A DNA stretch of 64,000 bases from Robbsia andropogonis (GCF_000970345.1 NZ_LAQU01000020.1:33936-97935); one strand, 5' to 3'. Counted from the first letter of the stretch, positions 16,222 to 25,780 are shown. Numbers and translations: made by a program. Notes: a model not told the origin generated them from the sequence alone.

Positions 16222-16994
16222 CGCCTATCCCATCGCAAGTCTCCGTCCGGGCAACCGGAATCGTAAAATCATTCGGTGCAAACCGGGTATTGCGTGGTAT
16301 CGACTTCTTGGTGAACAAGGGCGAAGTGGTTGTCATCATGGGGCCGTCCGGCTCCGGAAAGACAACCTTGCTGCGGTCGTTGAACTTCCTCGATATGCCC
16401 GATAGCGGAACGGTCGAGATCTGCGGCATCCCTTTGACGATCAGGCCGGATGCGCACCTTTCACGTCGCGATCACAAACAGATTCAGGCAATGCGTCAAA
16501 AAAGCGCGATGGTTTTTCAATCGTTCAATCTGTTTCCCCATATGACCGCATTGGCCAATGTGATGGAAGGGCCGCGGTTCGTCAAAGGCATATCCCATTC
16601 GCGCGCGCAGGCGCTGGCACGGCAACAGTTGTCACGGGTGCGCATGCTCGATAAATCAGACGCCTATCCAGCGAAATTGTCCGGAGGACAAAAGCAACGG
16701 GTCGCCATTGCGCGTGCACTGGCCATGGAGCCGGAAGTGATCCTTTTCGACGAGCCGACGTCCGCGCTGGACCCGGCCCTTCGAGATGATGTCTTGCAGA
16801 CCATGCGAGAGCTCGCCTCCGACGGGATGACCATGCTGGTGGTGACCCACGAAGTGAAATTTGCCCGTGATGTCGCCGATCGCATCGTTTTCATGCGTGA
16901 CGGCGTTGTCCTATCCGACACGCCGCCCGAAACCTTTTTCCGTGACGATGCACCCGAAGAGGTTCGGCGCTTTTTGAGTCGCATTGGCGGCTAG
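16218..16994 (+). CDS. Amino acid ABC transporter ATP-binding protein
   Basis: A 258-residue ABC ATPase with Walker A GPSGSGKTTLL, signature [15 protein letters not shown], Walker B VILFDEPTSALDP and a switch His in VVTHEVKFA. It drives uptake through the preceding permease and is translationally coupled to it. The family is that of GlnQ/HisP-type polar amino acid importers. Confidence 0.92.
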   Translation: MTPIPSQVSVRATGIVKSFGANRVLRGIDFLVNKGEVVVIMGPSGSGKTTLLRSLNFLDMPDSGTVEICGIPLTIRPDAHLSRRDHKQIQAMRQKSAMVFQSFNLFPHMTALANVMEGPRFVKGISHSRAQALARQQLSRVRMLDKSDAYPAKLSGGQKQRVAIARALAMEPEVILFDEPTSALDPALRDDVLQTMRELASDGMTMLVVTHEVKFARDVADRIVFMRDGVVLSDTPPETFFRDDAPEEVRRFLSRIGG

Positions 16995-17209
16995 GATAAT
17001 GCCGGAGGAGACGGGCGGTGTGATTTCATTCCATAGCGGCTAACCGCCCCCGGACACAACGCCAGGGTTTGCTTCCACGACTGCCTGTGCGACACCATCG
17101 CGCAGTGCACGGCACGAACGGAACCACCGCCGATAACTTTATACGAAAACCATATAAAACCGCATCGACTCCGACTCTATACTCGTCAGATCCTGTCGGA
17201 GATCGCTGG

Positions 17210-18448
17210 ATGAGCGCAAACCCCATTACCCTGCCTGAGCGTCAACCTATTGGCCATCGGGACCCGGTTGGCACAGCCGTGCAGCTGGCCAAATCGTTTG
17301 CCTTGCGCGCGGAAGCCCACGACCGTTCGGGTGTTGTCAATTCAGAAAGTCTCGATGTACTACGCTCGCACGGGCTAACGTCGCTCACGGTCCCCACTCG
17401 CCTGGGTGGTCCAGATATTCCCTTGCCGCAAGTCGTCGATGTCATCGGTACGATCGCTCAGGCCGATCCTGCAACGGCGTTGATTCTATCGATGCAGCTG
17501 TATCACAGTCGCGCGGTGGCACACTCAAGCACCTGGCCGCAAGCTGTCAAGGATGAGGTATTGCGCAGCGTCTTGCACGATGGCGCATTGATCAACGCAT
17601 TACGGGTCGAACCAGAGTTAGGTAGTCCATCTCGTGGCGGCGTGCCGGCAACCACCGCTCACCGCACGCGCGACGGGTGGCGTCTGAGTGGCCGGAAACG
17701 CTATTCCACTGGATCGAGCCAATTGCGTTGGGGCATCGTCTGGGCGGCAACGGCCGACAACGAAACACAACGGGTTGGAGAATTTCTCGTGCCGCTCAAT
17801 GCGGACGGCGTAAGCGTGGAAGAAACGTGGGACCATCTGGGATTGCGCGCCAGCGATAGTCACGACGTTATTTTCAAAGACGTCGCGCTCCCCACGCAAT
17901 ACGCGGTAGATATCCGTCCAAACGATGCGTGGAAAGGCAAGGACGTACCACTCAATGCTTGGCTGCCGATTCTTCTGGCCGCGCTTTACGATGGCGTTGC
18001 ACGCTCGGCAAATGCCTGGCTGCTGCGCTGGATCGCATCACGTACGCCTTCGAGCCTCGGCACCTCGCTATCCGCGGTACCACGTATCCGACAGGCCGTA
18101 GGCGAAATTGCGGGCCTTCTCGAAACCAACGCCTTGCTGCTCTGGCAGGCAAAGCATCAATACGACGTTCATTTATACGAAGACCGTGTCCGGCACGCCA
18201 ATGACAATACATTTGGCCCGCCATCGGTGTCTTTCGGTCTGGTGAAATACACAGTGACACAAAATGCCATTGCCGCCATCAACAAGGCTGTGGAAATAAG
18301 CGGGAACCACGCGTTGTCACGGCATAACCCTCTCGAACGGCACTTTCGCGACGTGTTGTGCAGCCGCATACATCATCCCCAAAATGATCTCATTCTGGAT
18401 GGTGCCGGTACGCACGCACTCGACGCGCAGAAAACGCAATCGTCGTGA
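17210..18448 (+). CDS. Acyl-CoA dehydrogenase-like flavoprotein (DszC/SfnB type)
   Basis: From the ATG at 17210 (GGAG 11 bases upstream) the 412-residue product shows the acyl-CoA dehydrogenase fold: an N-terminal helical part (LDVLRSHGLTSLTVPTRLGG), a beta domain (WRLSGRKRYSTGSSQLRWG and HLGLRASDSHDV) and a C-terminal helical part. The lack of a clear catalytic Glu and this sequence style resemble the DszC/SfnB group, flavin-dependent oxygenases or dehydrogenases acting on sulfur compounds. With the C-S lyase and transporter upstream and an amidase downstream it may oxidise a sulfur substrate. About 215 bases separate it from the ATPase gene, so it may have its own promoter. Confidence 0.65.
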   Translation: MSANPITLPERQPIGHRDPVGTAVQLAKSFALRAEAHDRSGVVNSESLDVLRSHGLTSLTVPTRLGGPDIPLPQVVDVIGTIAQADPATALILSMQLYHSRAVAHSSTWPQAVKDEVLRSVLHDGALINALRVEPELGSPSRGGVPATTAHRTRDGWRLSGRKRYSTGSSQLRWGIVWAATADNETQRVGEFLVPLNADGVSVEETWDHLGLRASDSHDVIFKDVALPTQYAVDIRPNDAWKGKDVPLNAWLPILLAALYDGVARSANAWLLRWIASRTPSSLGTSLSAVPRIRQAVGEIAGLLETNALLLWQAKHQYDVHLYEDRVRHANDNTFGPPSVSFGLVKYTVTQNAIAAINKAVEISGNHALSRHNPLERHFRDVLCSRIHHPQNDLILDGAGTHALDAQKTQSS

Positions 18449-18512
18449 GATAAAGATCTGGCTCGTTGTCAATGAACGTGTCGACGTCATGCCTGCCATG
18501 GAGAAAACATTC

Positions 18513-20120
18513 ATGATTCGTCGCGCTGCCTTCCCTGTTCTGTTGTCGTGGTTCCTCGCGACAGCGCCGTTACAAGCGGCGGAAACAGGGCCTTCGTCAA
18601 GCGCCTCGGTCACGCCGCAACGCGGCGGCACCGTGACGTTCGCCACGGCGTCACAACCGACCGCACTCGTATCTTTCCTTGAAACCAAGACCGACGATCG
18701 CGATATCAGCACAAAGATCACGGAAGGGCTGCTGCGCTATGACCCCCATTTTGTTGCGCAACCGCTGCTGGCGCAATCCTGGGAAATCAGTGCGGACGGC
18801 TTGCGCTACACCTTTCATCTGCGACCCAACGTCCGGTTCAGTGATGGTGAAGCGCTCACCTCGGAAGACGTCAAATTCTCCATCCTGCAGCAAAAGCAGC
18901 GCGGTCCGCGTGGCCGGATCACGTTCGCGAATGTGACGACGGTAGAAACACCGGATCCCTTGACGGCTGTTCTCGTATTAACAAAGCCGGCACCGTACCT
19001 GATCAAGGCGCTATCGTCGGCTGAAACACCCATCGTGCCGCGGCATCGCTATCCTAACCCCGATGATCCATTGTCGAGCCCGAATACAAACGCACCTATC
19101 GGCACCGGCCCATATATCCTCGTCAATTGGAAGCGTGGGGATTGCATCGAGTTGCGCCGCAACCCGCATTACTGGCGTACAGGTCACCCGTACCTTGATC
19201 GGATCATCATCAAGATCATTCCCGATGCGAGTGCGATCGCGACGACGCTGGAATCGGGGGGCGCCGATATCGCTGAAAACGTGGCGCTGCCCGACCTGGA
19301 TCGCCTCGGGAAAAATCCGGCATTGCGGGTGGATAGTACGACCGATGCATATCTCAATAATGCATCGTTTCTCGAGTTCAACGTTGAAAACCCCATTCTG
19401 GCGAAACCTGAAGTCCGCCACGCCATTGCTCAAGCCGTCAATCGCGACTTGATTGTGAAGGTCGTACTTTTTGGTCGTGCGCAGCGTATCGACTCGCCGG
19501 TACCGAAGGTACTGCAATCGTATTACGATGACAGCACTTTCCACTATCCGTTCGATATCGACGCCGCCAACCGTCTGCTGGATCAGGCCGGCTATCCGCG
19601 CAAGGCCAATGGCGAACGCTTATCGCTACGGATCACCTATATCCCCGGTATCAACTTTGCCCATACCGCTGATTTTCTCCGATCGTCGTTGAAACGAATC
19701 GGCATTGCCGCGACGATCATTGGCGGCGATCTGCCCACTTATTTAAAGCACGTGTACACAACACGCGATTTCGATTTGAACATCAATGGTCTGGGACGAC
19801 TGTACGACCCCAGCGTCGGCGTGCAACGCATCTACTGGTCTGATGGCGTCCCCCATCCCTTGATCTGGGTCAATGCCTCGCATTGCCAGAATGACGAGGT
19901 CGATCGTCTGTTCAGCGAAGCCGCCGAGGCCGTCGATGACAACAAGCGTGCCGCCAATTTCCGCGAGATTCAACGAATTGTCGGCAGCGATTTGCCCGTA
20001 CTACCACTGGCAAGTGTACCCACCTTGACCGTGAGCAGAACGTACTTGCACGACTGGGTCAATAGTGTGGATGTTTTGTCCGGCGATGCATCCGATGCAT
20101 GGATCGACGCAAAGAAATAA
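18513..20120 (+). CDS. Oligopeptide/nickel-type ABC substrate-binding protein, orphan
   Basis: A family 5 solute-binding protein. The signal peptide MIRRAAFPVLLSWFLATAPL ends near QAAE. The mature part has RGGTVTFAT, the family signature around LAQSWEISADGLRYTFHLRP and VRFSDGEALTSEDV, and a long two-lobed body. The ATG at 18513 has GGAG 9 bases upstream; upstream frames overlap the preceding gene. No dpp/opp permease or ATPase is encoded nearby, so it must use a transporter encoded elsewhere or serve as a sensor. The position between the flavoprotein and the amidase suggests a peptide-like or acylated amino acid ligand. Confidence 0.8.
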   Translation: MIRRAAFPVLLSWFLATAPLQAAETGPSSSASVTPQRGGTVTFATASQPTALVSFLETKTDDRDISTKITEGLLRYDPHFVAQPLLAQSWEISADGLRYTFHLRPNVRFSDGEALTSEDVKFSILQQKQRGPRGRITFANVTTVETPDPLTAVLVLTKPAPYLIKALSSAETPIVPRHRYPNPDDPLSSPNTNAPIGTGPYILVNWKRGDCIELRRNPHYWRTGHPYLDRIIIKIIPDASAIATTLESGGADIAENVALPDLDRLGKNPALRVDSTTDAYLNNASFLEFNVENPILAKPEVRHAIAQAVNRDLIVKVVLFGRAQRIDSPVPKVLQSYYDDSTFHYPFDIDAANRLLDQAGYPRKANGERLSLRITYIPGINFAHTADFLRSSLKRIGIAATIIGGDLPTYLKHVYTTRDFDLNINGLGRLYDPSVGVQRIYWSDGVPHPLIWVNASHCQNDEVDRLFSEAAEAVDDNKRAANFREIQRIVGSDLPVLPLASVPTLTVSRTYLHDWVNSVDVLSGDASDAWIDAKK

Positions 20121-20165
20121 CGTCTTGTCCGCCCACGTGACTCGCTACCCAAAGGAGCGCCAGCA

Positions 20166-21764
20166 ATGAACGACCGTCTTGAAATTGCGATCCCGCGTGA
20201 CACTGGCAATGTGTCGGCGTTGGACGCAAGCACCAAAACACTACCGGTTTTTGCCGATGGCACGACCCGACCGCACGCACGTGATCCGCGCTTGATTTAT
20301 GCCGGCGCGCACGAGCAAGCGCGCGCGTTGGCCGGTGGCGAAGTCAGCGCTGAAGCACTGCTAGAACAAATATTGGCGCGGATCGATCGACTCGATCCGA
20401 CGCTGAATGCCGTGGTCTTTATCGATGAGGCCGGTGCTCGCGCGGCCGCCAAGGCGGCCGACACAGCATTGCAGCAAGGCGTCCGCTTGCCCCTGCTGGG
20501 CGTCCCGGTCACGGTGAAGGAATCCTTCGATGTCGAGGGCTGGCCGACGACCGTCGGTGATGTGCGCTATCAGGATAATCTCGCTGTACAAGACGCGCCC
20601 GCTGTCGCTGCCCTGCGTGCGGCCGGTGCCATCTTGATCGGCAAGACCAATGTGCCGTTGGGGCTGGCCGACCTGCAAAGTTTCAATGAGATTTACGGCT
20701 TGACGCGCAATCCGTGGGACTTGTCTCGCACGCCTGGTGGCTCGTCGGGTGGCTCCGCCACCGCCCTCGCCGCGGGATTTTCCTCACTTGAACTCGGTAC
20801 CGATATCGGTGGTTCAATTCGCATCCCGGCGCACTTCACCGGCGTGTTTGGCCACAAGCCGAGTCAGGGCCTGATCTCGCTACGCGGCACCGGCGTACCG
20901 CAAGGTCGTCACGCGACCCGTGATCTGGTTGTGGCGGGTCCGCTGGCACGCACCGCCGCCGATCTCGAATTGGCGCTCGATCTGCTAGTGAACCAGGACC
21001 CTGTCGAGAAGAAAGCATGGCGCGTGTCGTTACCGCCGGCACGTCATGCAAAGCTCGCCGATTTTCGCGTACTGCTATTGGCACAGTGGCCGGGCACGGA
21101 CGCGAGTATCAGCGAACAGGAGGTGATAAAGCGTACGGCTCGAAATCTGCGGGCGCATCATGTTACGGTCTTCACGCCCGAGACTTTGGCGCGCGCCGCG
21201 CCAGATGCCGTGCTGCCTGATCTCGTTGCGGCGCATGCGCTTTATCGCGGGCTCCTGGGCGCATCGCTCGCAAGCCCGCCCCCTCTCGATGCAAGCGCGG
21301 CAGCACGCCTTGCGGCGCTGGCTGACAATGACGCCAGCGCCGACGCGACATGGTTACGTTCGTTTTCGATCAGCCACCGCGACTGGCTCTTGCAGCACGA
21401 AGCGCGTCTTGCCCTGCGCGCGCAGTGGGAAAAGCTATTTAACCATATCGACGTCGTTCTGACGCCGGTCGCCCCATTGCCCGCTTTCGCGCATAATGCG
21501 GCATCGGAAAAGGATGCGCGACGGTTTCCCGTTTCCTACGAAGACGGTGAACGGGAGCTGTATTTCCGCGAGCTATTTCACTGGGCTGGTCTGCCAGTCG
21601 TACCGGGGTTGCCTGCCACGAGTTTTCCAGTCGGGCTTGACGCCTCAGGTTTGCCAATTGGCGCGCAAGTCGTAGGTGCCTATCTAGAAGACCGCACGCC
21701 TCTCGCATTCGCTCGCCTTTATGAAGCGGCTTTCGGCGGCTTTATACCGCCTTCCGGCTATTAA
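20166..21764 (+). CDS. Amidase signature family enzyme
   Basis: The 532-residue protein has the complete amidase-signature triad: Lys in VTVKESFD (about residue 118), Ser in TPGGSSGGSA, and the nucleophile Ser in GTDIGGSIRIPA. It hydrolyses a C-N amide bond in the cytoplasm; with no signal peptide its substrate must be imported. AAAGGAG precedes the ATG. It follows the orphan binding protein by 45 bases and is probably co-transcribed. A role in removing the acyl or amide part of an imported conjugate is inferred from its neighbours. Confidence 0.85.
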   Translation: MNDRLEIAIPRDTGNVSALDASTKTLPVFADGTTRPHARDPRLIYAGAHEQARALAGGEVSAEALLEQILARIDRLDPTLNAVVFIDEAGARAAAKAADTALQQGVRLPLLGVPVTVKESFDVEGWPTTVGDVRYQDNLAVQDAPAVAALRAAGAILIGKTNVPLGLADLQSFNEIYGLTRNPWDLSRTPGGSSGGSATALAAGFSSLELGTDIGGSIRIPAHFTGVFGHKPSQGLISLRGTGVPQGRHATRDLVVAGPLARTAADLELALDLLVNQDPVEKKAWRVSLPPARHAKLADFRVLLLAQWPGTDASISEQEVIKRTARNLRAHHVTVFTPETLARAAPDAVLPDLVAAHALYRGLLGASLASPPPLDASAAARLAALADNDASADATWLRSFSISHRDWLLQHEARLALRAQWEKLFNHIDVVLTPVAPLPAFAHNAASEKDARRFPVSYEDGERELYFRELFHWAGLPVVPGLPATSFPVGLDASGLPIGAQVVGAYLEDRTPLAFARLYEAAFGGFIPPSGY

Positions 21765-21898
21765 AAACCCGCGCAAAGCCACCCCTTGGTCCGAGCCGCT
21801 TATACCTTGCACGCCGAAGCACGCGTGTTCGTAAAATGGCGCTCGGAGACGCGCGGTAGTGTCGTCCATGACCGACGCCATCAGTATCACGTCGACGC

Positions 21899-22231
21899 TC
21901 AATACACCTGCTTCATCCCCTCCGACGGCATCGCGTAGTTGTCCTTGAGCGCGGTCGCACAGGACACATAGCCGTAATTGGCAACGCGGTTATCCCGCGT
22001 TAGCACGACAAAAAATGGCGTTGTCGCCCCTTTGTCTGTCAACAGGGTGTAGTTCAGGCACACGCCTCCATTCTGCGGAACCTTCACTTCGCTATTCGGC
22101 TGCCCGCCCGCCGCAACGACCGATGCGCGCGTTGCGCCTGCGGTTAGAACGGCACGCACAACTGGAACCGAATCGTATTTGAAAATCTCGAATCCACTAC
22201 AGCCCGACAAGGTTAAACATGTCGCTAGCAA
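21899..22231 (-). CDS. Small BamE-like lipoprotein with damaged leader
   Basis: The product has a lipobox (LTLSGC) followed by ~95 residues with VRAVLTAGATRASVVAAGGQP, reminiscent of small BamE/OmlA-type lipoproteins. In the present sequence only a TTG at 22231 can start it, leaving an 11-residue leader without a positive charge. Adding one A to the AAAA run near 22249 joins the frame to an ATG at 22263 behind AGGA and gives MENKNIGITAILLATCLTL, a normal lipoprotein signal. So the leader seems broken by a one-base deletion, or a base was missed in sequencing. Confidence 0.55.
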   Translation of the reverse strand: MLATCLTLSGCSGFEIFKYDSVPVVRAVLTAGATRASVVAAGGQPNSEVKVPQNGGVCLNYTLLTDKGATTPFFVVLTRDNRVANYGYVSCATALKDNYAMPSEGMKQVY

Positions 22232-22675
22232 TATCGCGGTAATGCCTATGTTTTATTTTCCATTTCTTAATGGTTCCTAAGATGACGAATGCTGGCAACA
22301 CGGTTAGACACTGACAGCGGATAATTTCCGTATTCGCGACAGCTGAGAAGCTTAACTGTGACACACACGTCAATCTGGACCTACGGGATCAATCCCAGTT
22401 TTTCGGAATCTAGCGCGCTGCTTCGTCCACTGGAAAGCAGTACGAACTGTGCCGCCAAAGTCGGCATCGGAGAAGTCTCGCTCAACGCAGCGACCATCAA
22501 GTTCCGTAGTCTTAAATCGCGCAAAGTATTACGAATCCGCACACTAATCGAAAAGAACTTGCCTGTCATTGGTAAAAGGCGAGGTGCAGATTTCCGGTCG
22601 GGACGCATGCCCCGCCCCGCACTGCGGGTGATGCAAATACTTTGTTACGATATGCATAGTGCAAGCGAAAACAGA
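22232..22675. other. Intergenic stretch with a possible LysR gene relic
   Basis: No intact gene is supported in these 444 bases. On the minus strand at about 22381-22520 a frame reads LRLRNLMVAALSET and ends SSALDSEKLGLIP. The spacing resembles the LysR helix-turn-helix (LRLRxLxxxxALxETGS...SQPAVSxALxxLExxLG) with many changes. If real it is a strongly decayed regulator fragment. The rest shows nothing recognisable. Confidence 0.3.
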
Positions 22676-23470
22676 TCAAACCGCCGCATAGTCACCGAAC
22701 CCATCCGGCCATTGCGTCAGCACGCGATAGCCGTCATCGGTTACCGCGACCATATGCTCCCATTGCGCGGAGAGGCTGCGGTCGCGCGTGACCACGGTCC
22801 AACCATCGGCCAATTGCCGCACGGCCGCCTGTCCCGCGTTGATCATTGGTTCAATCGTGAAAATCATGCCGGGCTTCAGCGTCGCCCCTTCGCCGGGGCG
22901 GCCGTAATGCAATACTTGCGGCGCATCGTGGTAGACCTTGCCGATCCCGTGCCCACAATACTCCCGCACTACGCTGAATCCCGCGGCATGCGCCACGGAT
23001 TGAATCGCGTACCCCACGTCACCTAACGTCGCGCCCGGCCGCACGGCGCGAATGCCGGCACACATGGCATCGTAAGTCGTGCGGACCAAGCGGATTGCCG
23101 CGGCGCTCGGTGTGCCGACGCAATACATCCGGCTCGTATCTCCGAACCATCCATCCTTGATCACCGCCACGTCGATGTTGATGATGTCGCCATCCCGCAG
23201 CGGCTTTGGTGACGGAATGCCGTGACACACTTCGTGATTAACGGCAACGCAGACCGTTTTTGGATAGCCGTGGTAGCCCACATTGGCAGGCACGACGCCC
23301 AACTCGTCAACGATGTATTCGTGGCAGCGCCTGTCCAGCTTGTCCGTGGTCACACCCGGCTGCACATGCGGCGCGATCATCCGCAAGACATCCGCCGCAA
23401 GTGCGCCCGCCGTTGCCGCCTGAGCAATCTCCGCCTCGGAGCGTAGCGTGATTTTCTTATTTTCTCTCAT
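22676..23470 (-). CDS. map: Methionine aminopeptidase, type I
   Basis: The 264-residue protein has all type I MetAP metal ligands in context: CVAVNHEVCHGIPS, INIDVAVIKDGWFGDTS (Asp pair), HGIGKVYHDAP (His), FTIEPM (Glu) and a late Glu in WEHMV. It removes the initiator Met from nascent proteins. The gene is coupled to a ParD-like gene through an ATGA overlap and is not next to rpsB, where the housekeeping map normally lies. It is therefore probably a second copy. Confidence 0.92.
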   Translation of the reverse strand: MRENKKITLRSEAEIAQAATAGALAADVLRMIAPHVQPGVTTDKLDRRCHEYIVDELGVVPANVGYHGYPKTVCVAVNHEVCHGIPSPKPLRDGDIINIDVAVIKDGWFGDTSRMYCVGTPSAAAIRLVRTTYDAMCAGIRAVRPGATLGDVGYAIQSVAHAAGFSVVREYCGHGIGKVYHDAPQVLHYGRPGEGATLKPGMIFTIEPMINAGQAAVRQLADGWTVVTRDRSLSAQWEHMVAVTDDGYRVLTQWPDGFGDYAAV

Positions 23471-23760
23471 GCCGCGCTCTCCGTCGCTCTTTGCTGGCTA
23501 TCAGTGTTTACGGCATTCAATACAACGCCGCCGCGCTGAGCGTGTTCACCTTCAAACTGCACCAACGCCGGTCCCGTGCCATCAGCATCCGCCTGGATCA
23601 ATATCCTGCAAATCTCCCCGTAAGCCAGCGACGGATACAACTCCGATAGCATCCCAACCCGCATCCAATGCTCCGCCTGCGCGTTGATCGATCGACTCAA
23701 TGCACCGCTCGTCGCGCGCAGGTTTGCGTGCATGACATCGGATATCTTGATAATTCCCAT
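23467..23760 (-). CDS. ParD-like antitoxin family protein
   Basis: From MGIIKISDVMHANLR at 23760 the 97-residue protein matches the ParD_like family (pattern MGI(I/V)KISDxxHxxLRxxSxALSRSINAQAEHW followed by RVGMLSEL). This ribbon-helix-helix type is related to type II antitoxins. No ParE-type toxin follows. The next gene is map, overlapping by four bases, an association I recall for this family in other proteobacteria. An upstream extension to 23808 has no support. It may bind its own promoter and repress map. Confidence 0.8.
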   Translation of the reverse strand: MGIIKISDVMHANLRATSGALSRSINAQAEHWMRVGMLSELYPSLAYGEICRILIQADADGTGPALVQFEGEHAQRGGVVLNAVNTDSQQRATESAA

Positions 23761-24115
23761 GATGTGCCGTGATATACGAAATGTAGTCACTTCATATACT
23801 ACCAACAATGCACCCCGCCGTCACGTGTGAAGACAGGTTTGCCCTGCGCCACGCCGTTGCCGAACGCCGACAATCCATTTGCTTTTAGACACGCCCCCCC
23901 TTCCGGATCATCCATCGGCGCCCCATCCGACTAACAATTGCCCGCGCAGCCTGGGCTCACGCGTCCCGGCACGCACCGTGCTTTAGTGCGTTTCGTCCAC
24001 CGATCGAAAGCGGCCTTGCGCCGCGCGATCATTGCCAGGATTTCTCCTAGAATGCATGTGATGGCCCGCTGGTCACGCGCCCAGCTTCCCTCTCTCCTTA
24101 AAAAGACATAAAAAC
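23761..24115. other. Intergenic region between divergent transcription units
   Basis: These 355 bases separate the ParD-like/map operon (leftward) from the phospholipase D family gene (rightward) and must hold both promoters. An AT-rich segment at 23761-23815 (TATACGAAATGTAGTCACTTCATATACTA in parts) directly upstream of the ParD-like start contains GAAATGTAGTCACTTCATAT, a loose inverted repeat (GAA/TTC arms) that could be the autoregulatory site. No gene is supported. Confidence 0.4.
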
Positions 24116-25780
24116 ATGCGGTTTCAGCACGGGTACCAGTGGCAGGCGGCAACGCCTGGATTGAAGAAATTGTCTGATCTGTATGGCCGCTTTTGCCTGT
24201 TGCTGGCGGCGGCCACGCTGTTGGCATTAGCGGGGTGTGCCACGACACGGCCCGCTGCGTCGAGCTTCGTGCGTCAGCCATCGCAGGCGTTACCCGCGAG
24301 CACGCCCACGCCGCTGTCGGCCTCGTTTGCCGCCGCGCGCGCGGCGCATCCGGGAGAGTCCGGTTTCCATTTGCTGGTGCAAGGCCGGGAAGCACTGGCG
24401 GTGCGTATTTCGCTGGCCCGGTCGGCCACCCGGACACTCGACATTCAGTACTACATCGCCAACGAGGACAACACCGGCAAGTTGCTGCTCGAAGCGGCAG
24501 TCCGGGCAGCGGAGCGCGGCGTCCGGGTGCGCATGCTCCTGGACGATATGAATTTCAAGGATATCGACTCGATCATGGCGGTGATGAATTCGACACCGAA
24601 TATCGAGATCCGCGTCTTCAACCCATTCGCGACGGCGAACGAAGGTGCACTGACGCGAATGGGCAACGTCGTGACGCACCTGGATACGCTGACCCGCCGA
24701 ATGCATAACAAAGCGATGATCGCCGACAATCAGGCAGCCATCACCGGCGGGCGCAATGTTGGCGACGAATACTTCGACGCCAGTCCGTCCATTACGTTCC
24801 GCGATATCGACATCCTGTCCGTCGGGCCCATCGTGCCGGACATCTCGCGCAGTTTCGATGTGTTCTGGAATAGCGAGGAAAGCTATCCGCTGAAAGCGTT
24901 GAACAGACAGCACTTCCGGGCCGCGAAAATCGCCAAGGTGCGTGCTGAACTCCGCCGGCATTGGGACGAGATGTCGGCCATGACCGACGGCGCCAATCTC
25001 GACGAGCCGCCATTGGCGCGGCAGATTCGCACCGGGCAGATACCGTTGGTCTGGGCCAAGGCAACGTTCTATGCGGACACGCCACGCAAGATCACTACCC
25101 CGACCGATGACTACGTCAGCCCGCCGATCAGTCGCATCGGACAACTGGCTGATCAGTCGAAAAAGAGTTTCCTCATTATCTCGCCCTATTTTGTCCCGCA
25201 TAACGGCAGCATCGATAAGTTGGGCGATATGGTGGCGCGCGGTGTCCAAGTATCGGTGCTGACCAATTCCCTGGCGGCAACCGATGCACCGGCCGTACAG
25301 GCCGGCTATGCCCCGGCACGTGTGCCGCTGTTGAAGAGAGGCGTCGCCCTGTACGAATTCAAACCGATTGCCGGGGAGCGCAAGCCCGGGCTGATCGGCT
25401 CGCATTCGCGTGCCAGTCTGCACGCGAAAGCCTATGTGTTCGATGATCAGATTCTGTTTATCGGCTCACCGAATCTCGATCCCCGATCCGCCGGCTTGAA
25501 CACGGAAATGGCGCTTGAAGTGGACAGTCCGGTACTGGCGGAACAGGTGACGGCATTGTTCCGCGAAGCAGCGTCGCCCGATGAGAGTTACCATGTCACG
25601 CTGGCCGATCGCGACGCCTTGGCGCAGACCGGTGCGTCCGGCTCGCCACCCTCGCCCCTGGTATGGACCACGCGCGAGCACGGTCAGGTAGTGACGTACA
25701 ACTTCGATCCCGATGCCGGGCTATGGCGTAACGTACTGACCGGCATCTTTTTCATCTTGCCGTTGAAAAACCAGTTGTAA
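24116..25780 (+). CDS. Phospholipase D/cardiolipin synthase family lipoprotein
   Basis: A lipobox (LLALAGC) follows a hydrophobic stretch, so the protein is membrane-anchored in the periplasm. Two HKD motifs are present: HNKAMIADNQAAITGGRN (about residue 196) and HAKAYVFDDQILFIGSPN (about 433). Each is followed by the usual GxRN or GSxN element. This two-HKD layout with a lipoprotein leader fits the ClsC-like/PLD phosphatidyltransferase or phospholipase group. The ATG at 24116 gives a long 40-residue leader; an in-frame TTG at 24161 (then KKLSDLYGRF) gives a more typical one. The gene stands alone. Confidence 0.85.
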   Translation: MRFQHGYQWQAATPGLKKLSDLYGRFCLLLAAATLLALAGCATTRPAASSFVRQPSQALPASTPTPLSASFAAARAAHPGESGFHLLVQGREALAVRISLARSATRTLDIQYYIANEDNTGKLLLEAAVRAAERGVRVRMLLDDMNFKDIDSIMAVMNSTPNIEIRVFNPFATANEGALTRMGNVVTHLDTLTRRMHNKAMIADNQAAITGGRNVGDEYFDASPSITFRDIDILSVGPIVPDISRSFDVFWNSEESYPLKALNRQHFRAAKIAKVRAELRRHWDEMSAMTDGANLDEPPLARQIRTGQIPLVWAKATFYADTPRKITTPTDDYVSPPISRIGQLADQSKKSFLIISPYFVPHNGSIDKLGDMVARGVQVSVLTNSLAATDAPAVQAGYAPARVPLLKRGVALYEFKPIAGERKPGLIGSHSRASLHAKAYVFDDQILFIGSPNLDPRSAGLNTEMALEVDSPVLAEQVTALFREAASPDESYHVTLADRDALAQTGASGSPPSPLVWTTREHGQVVTYNFDPDAGLWRNVLTGIFFILPLKNQL

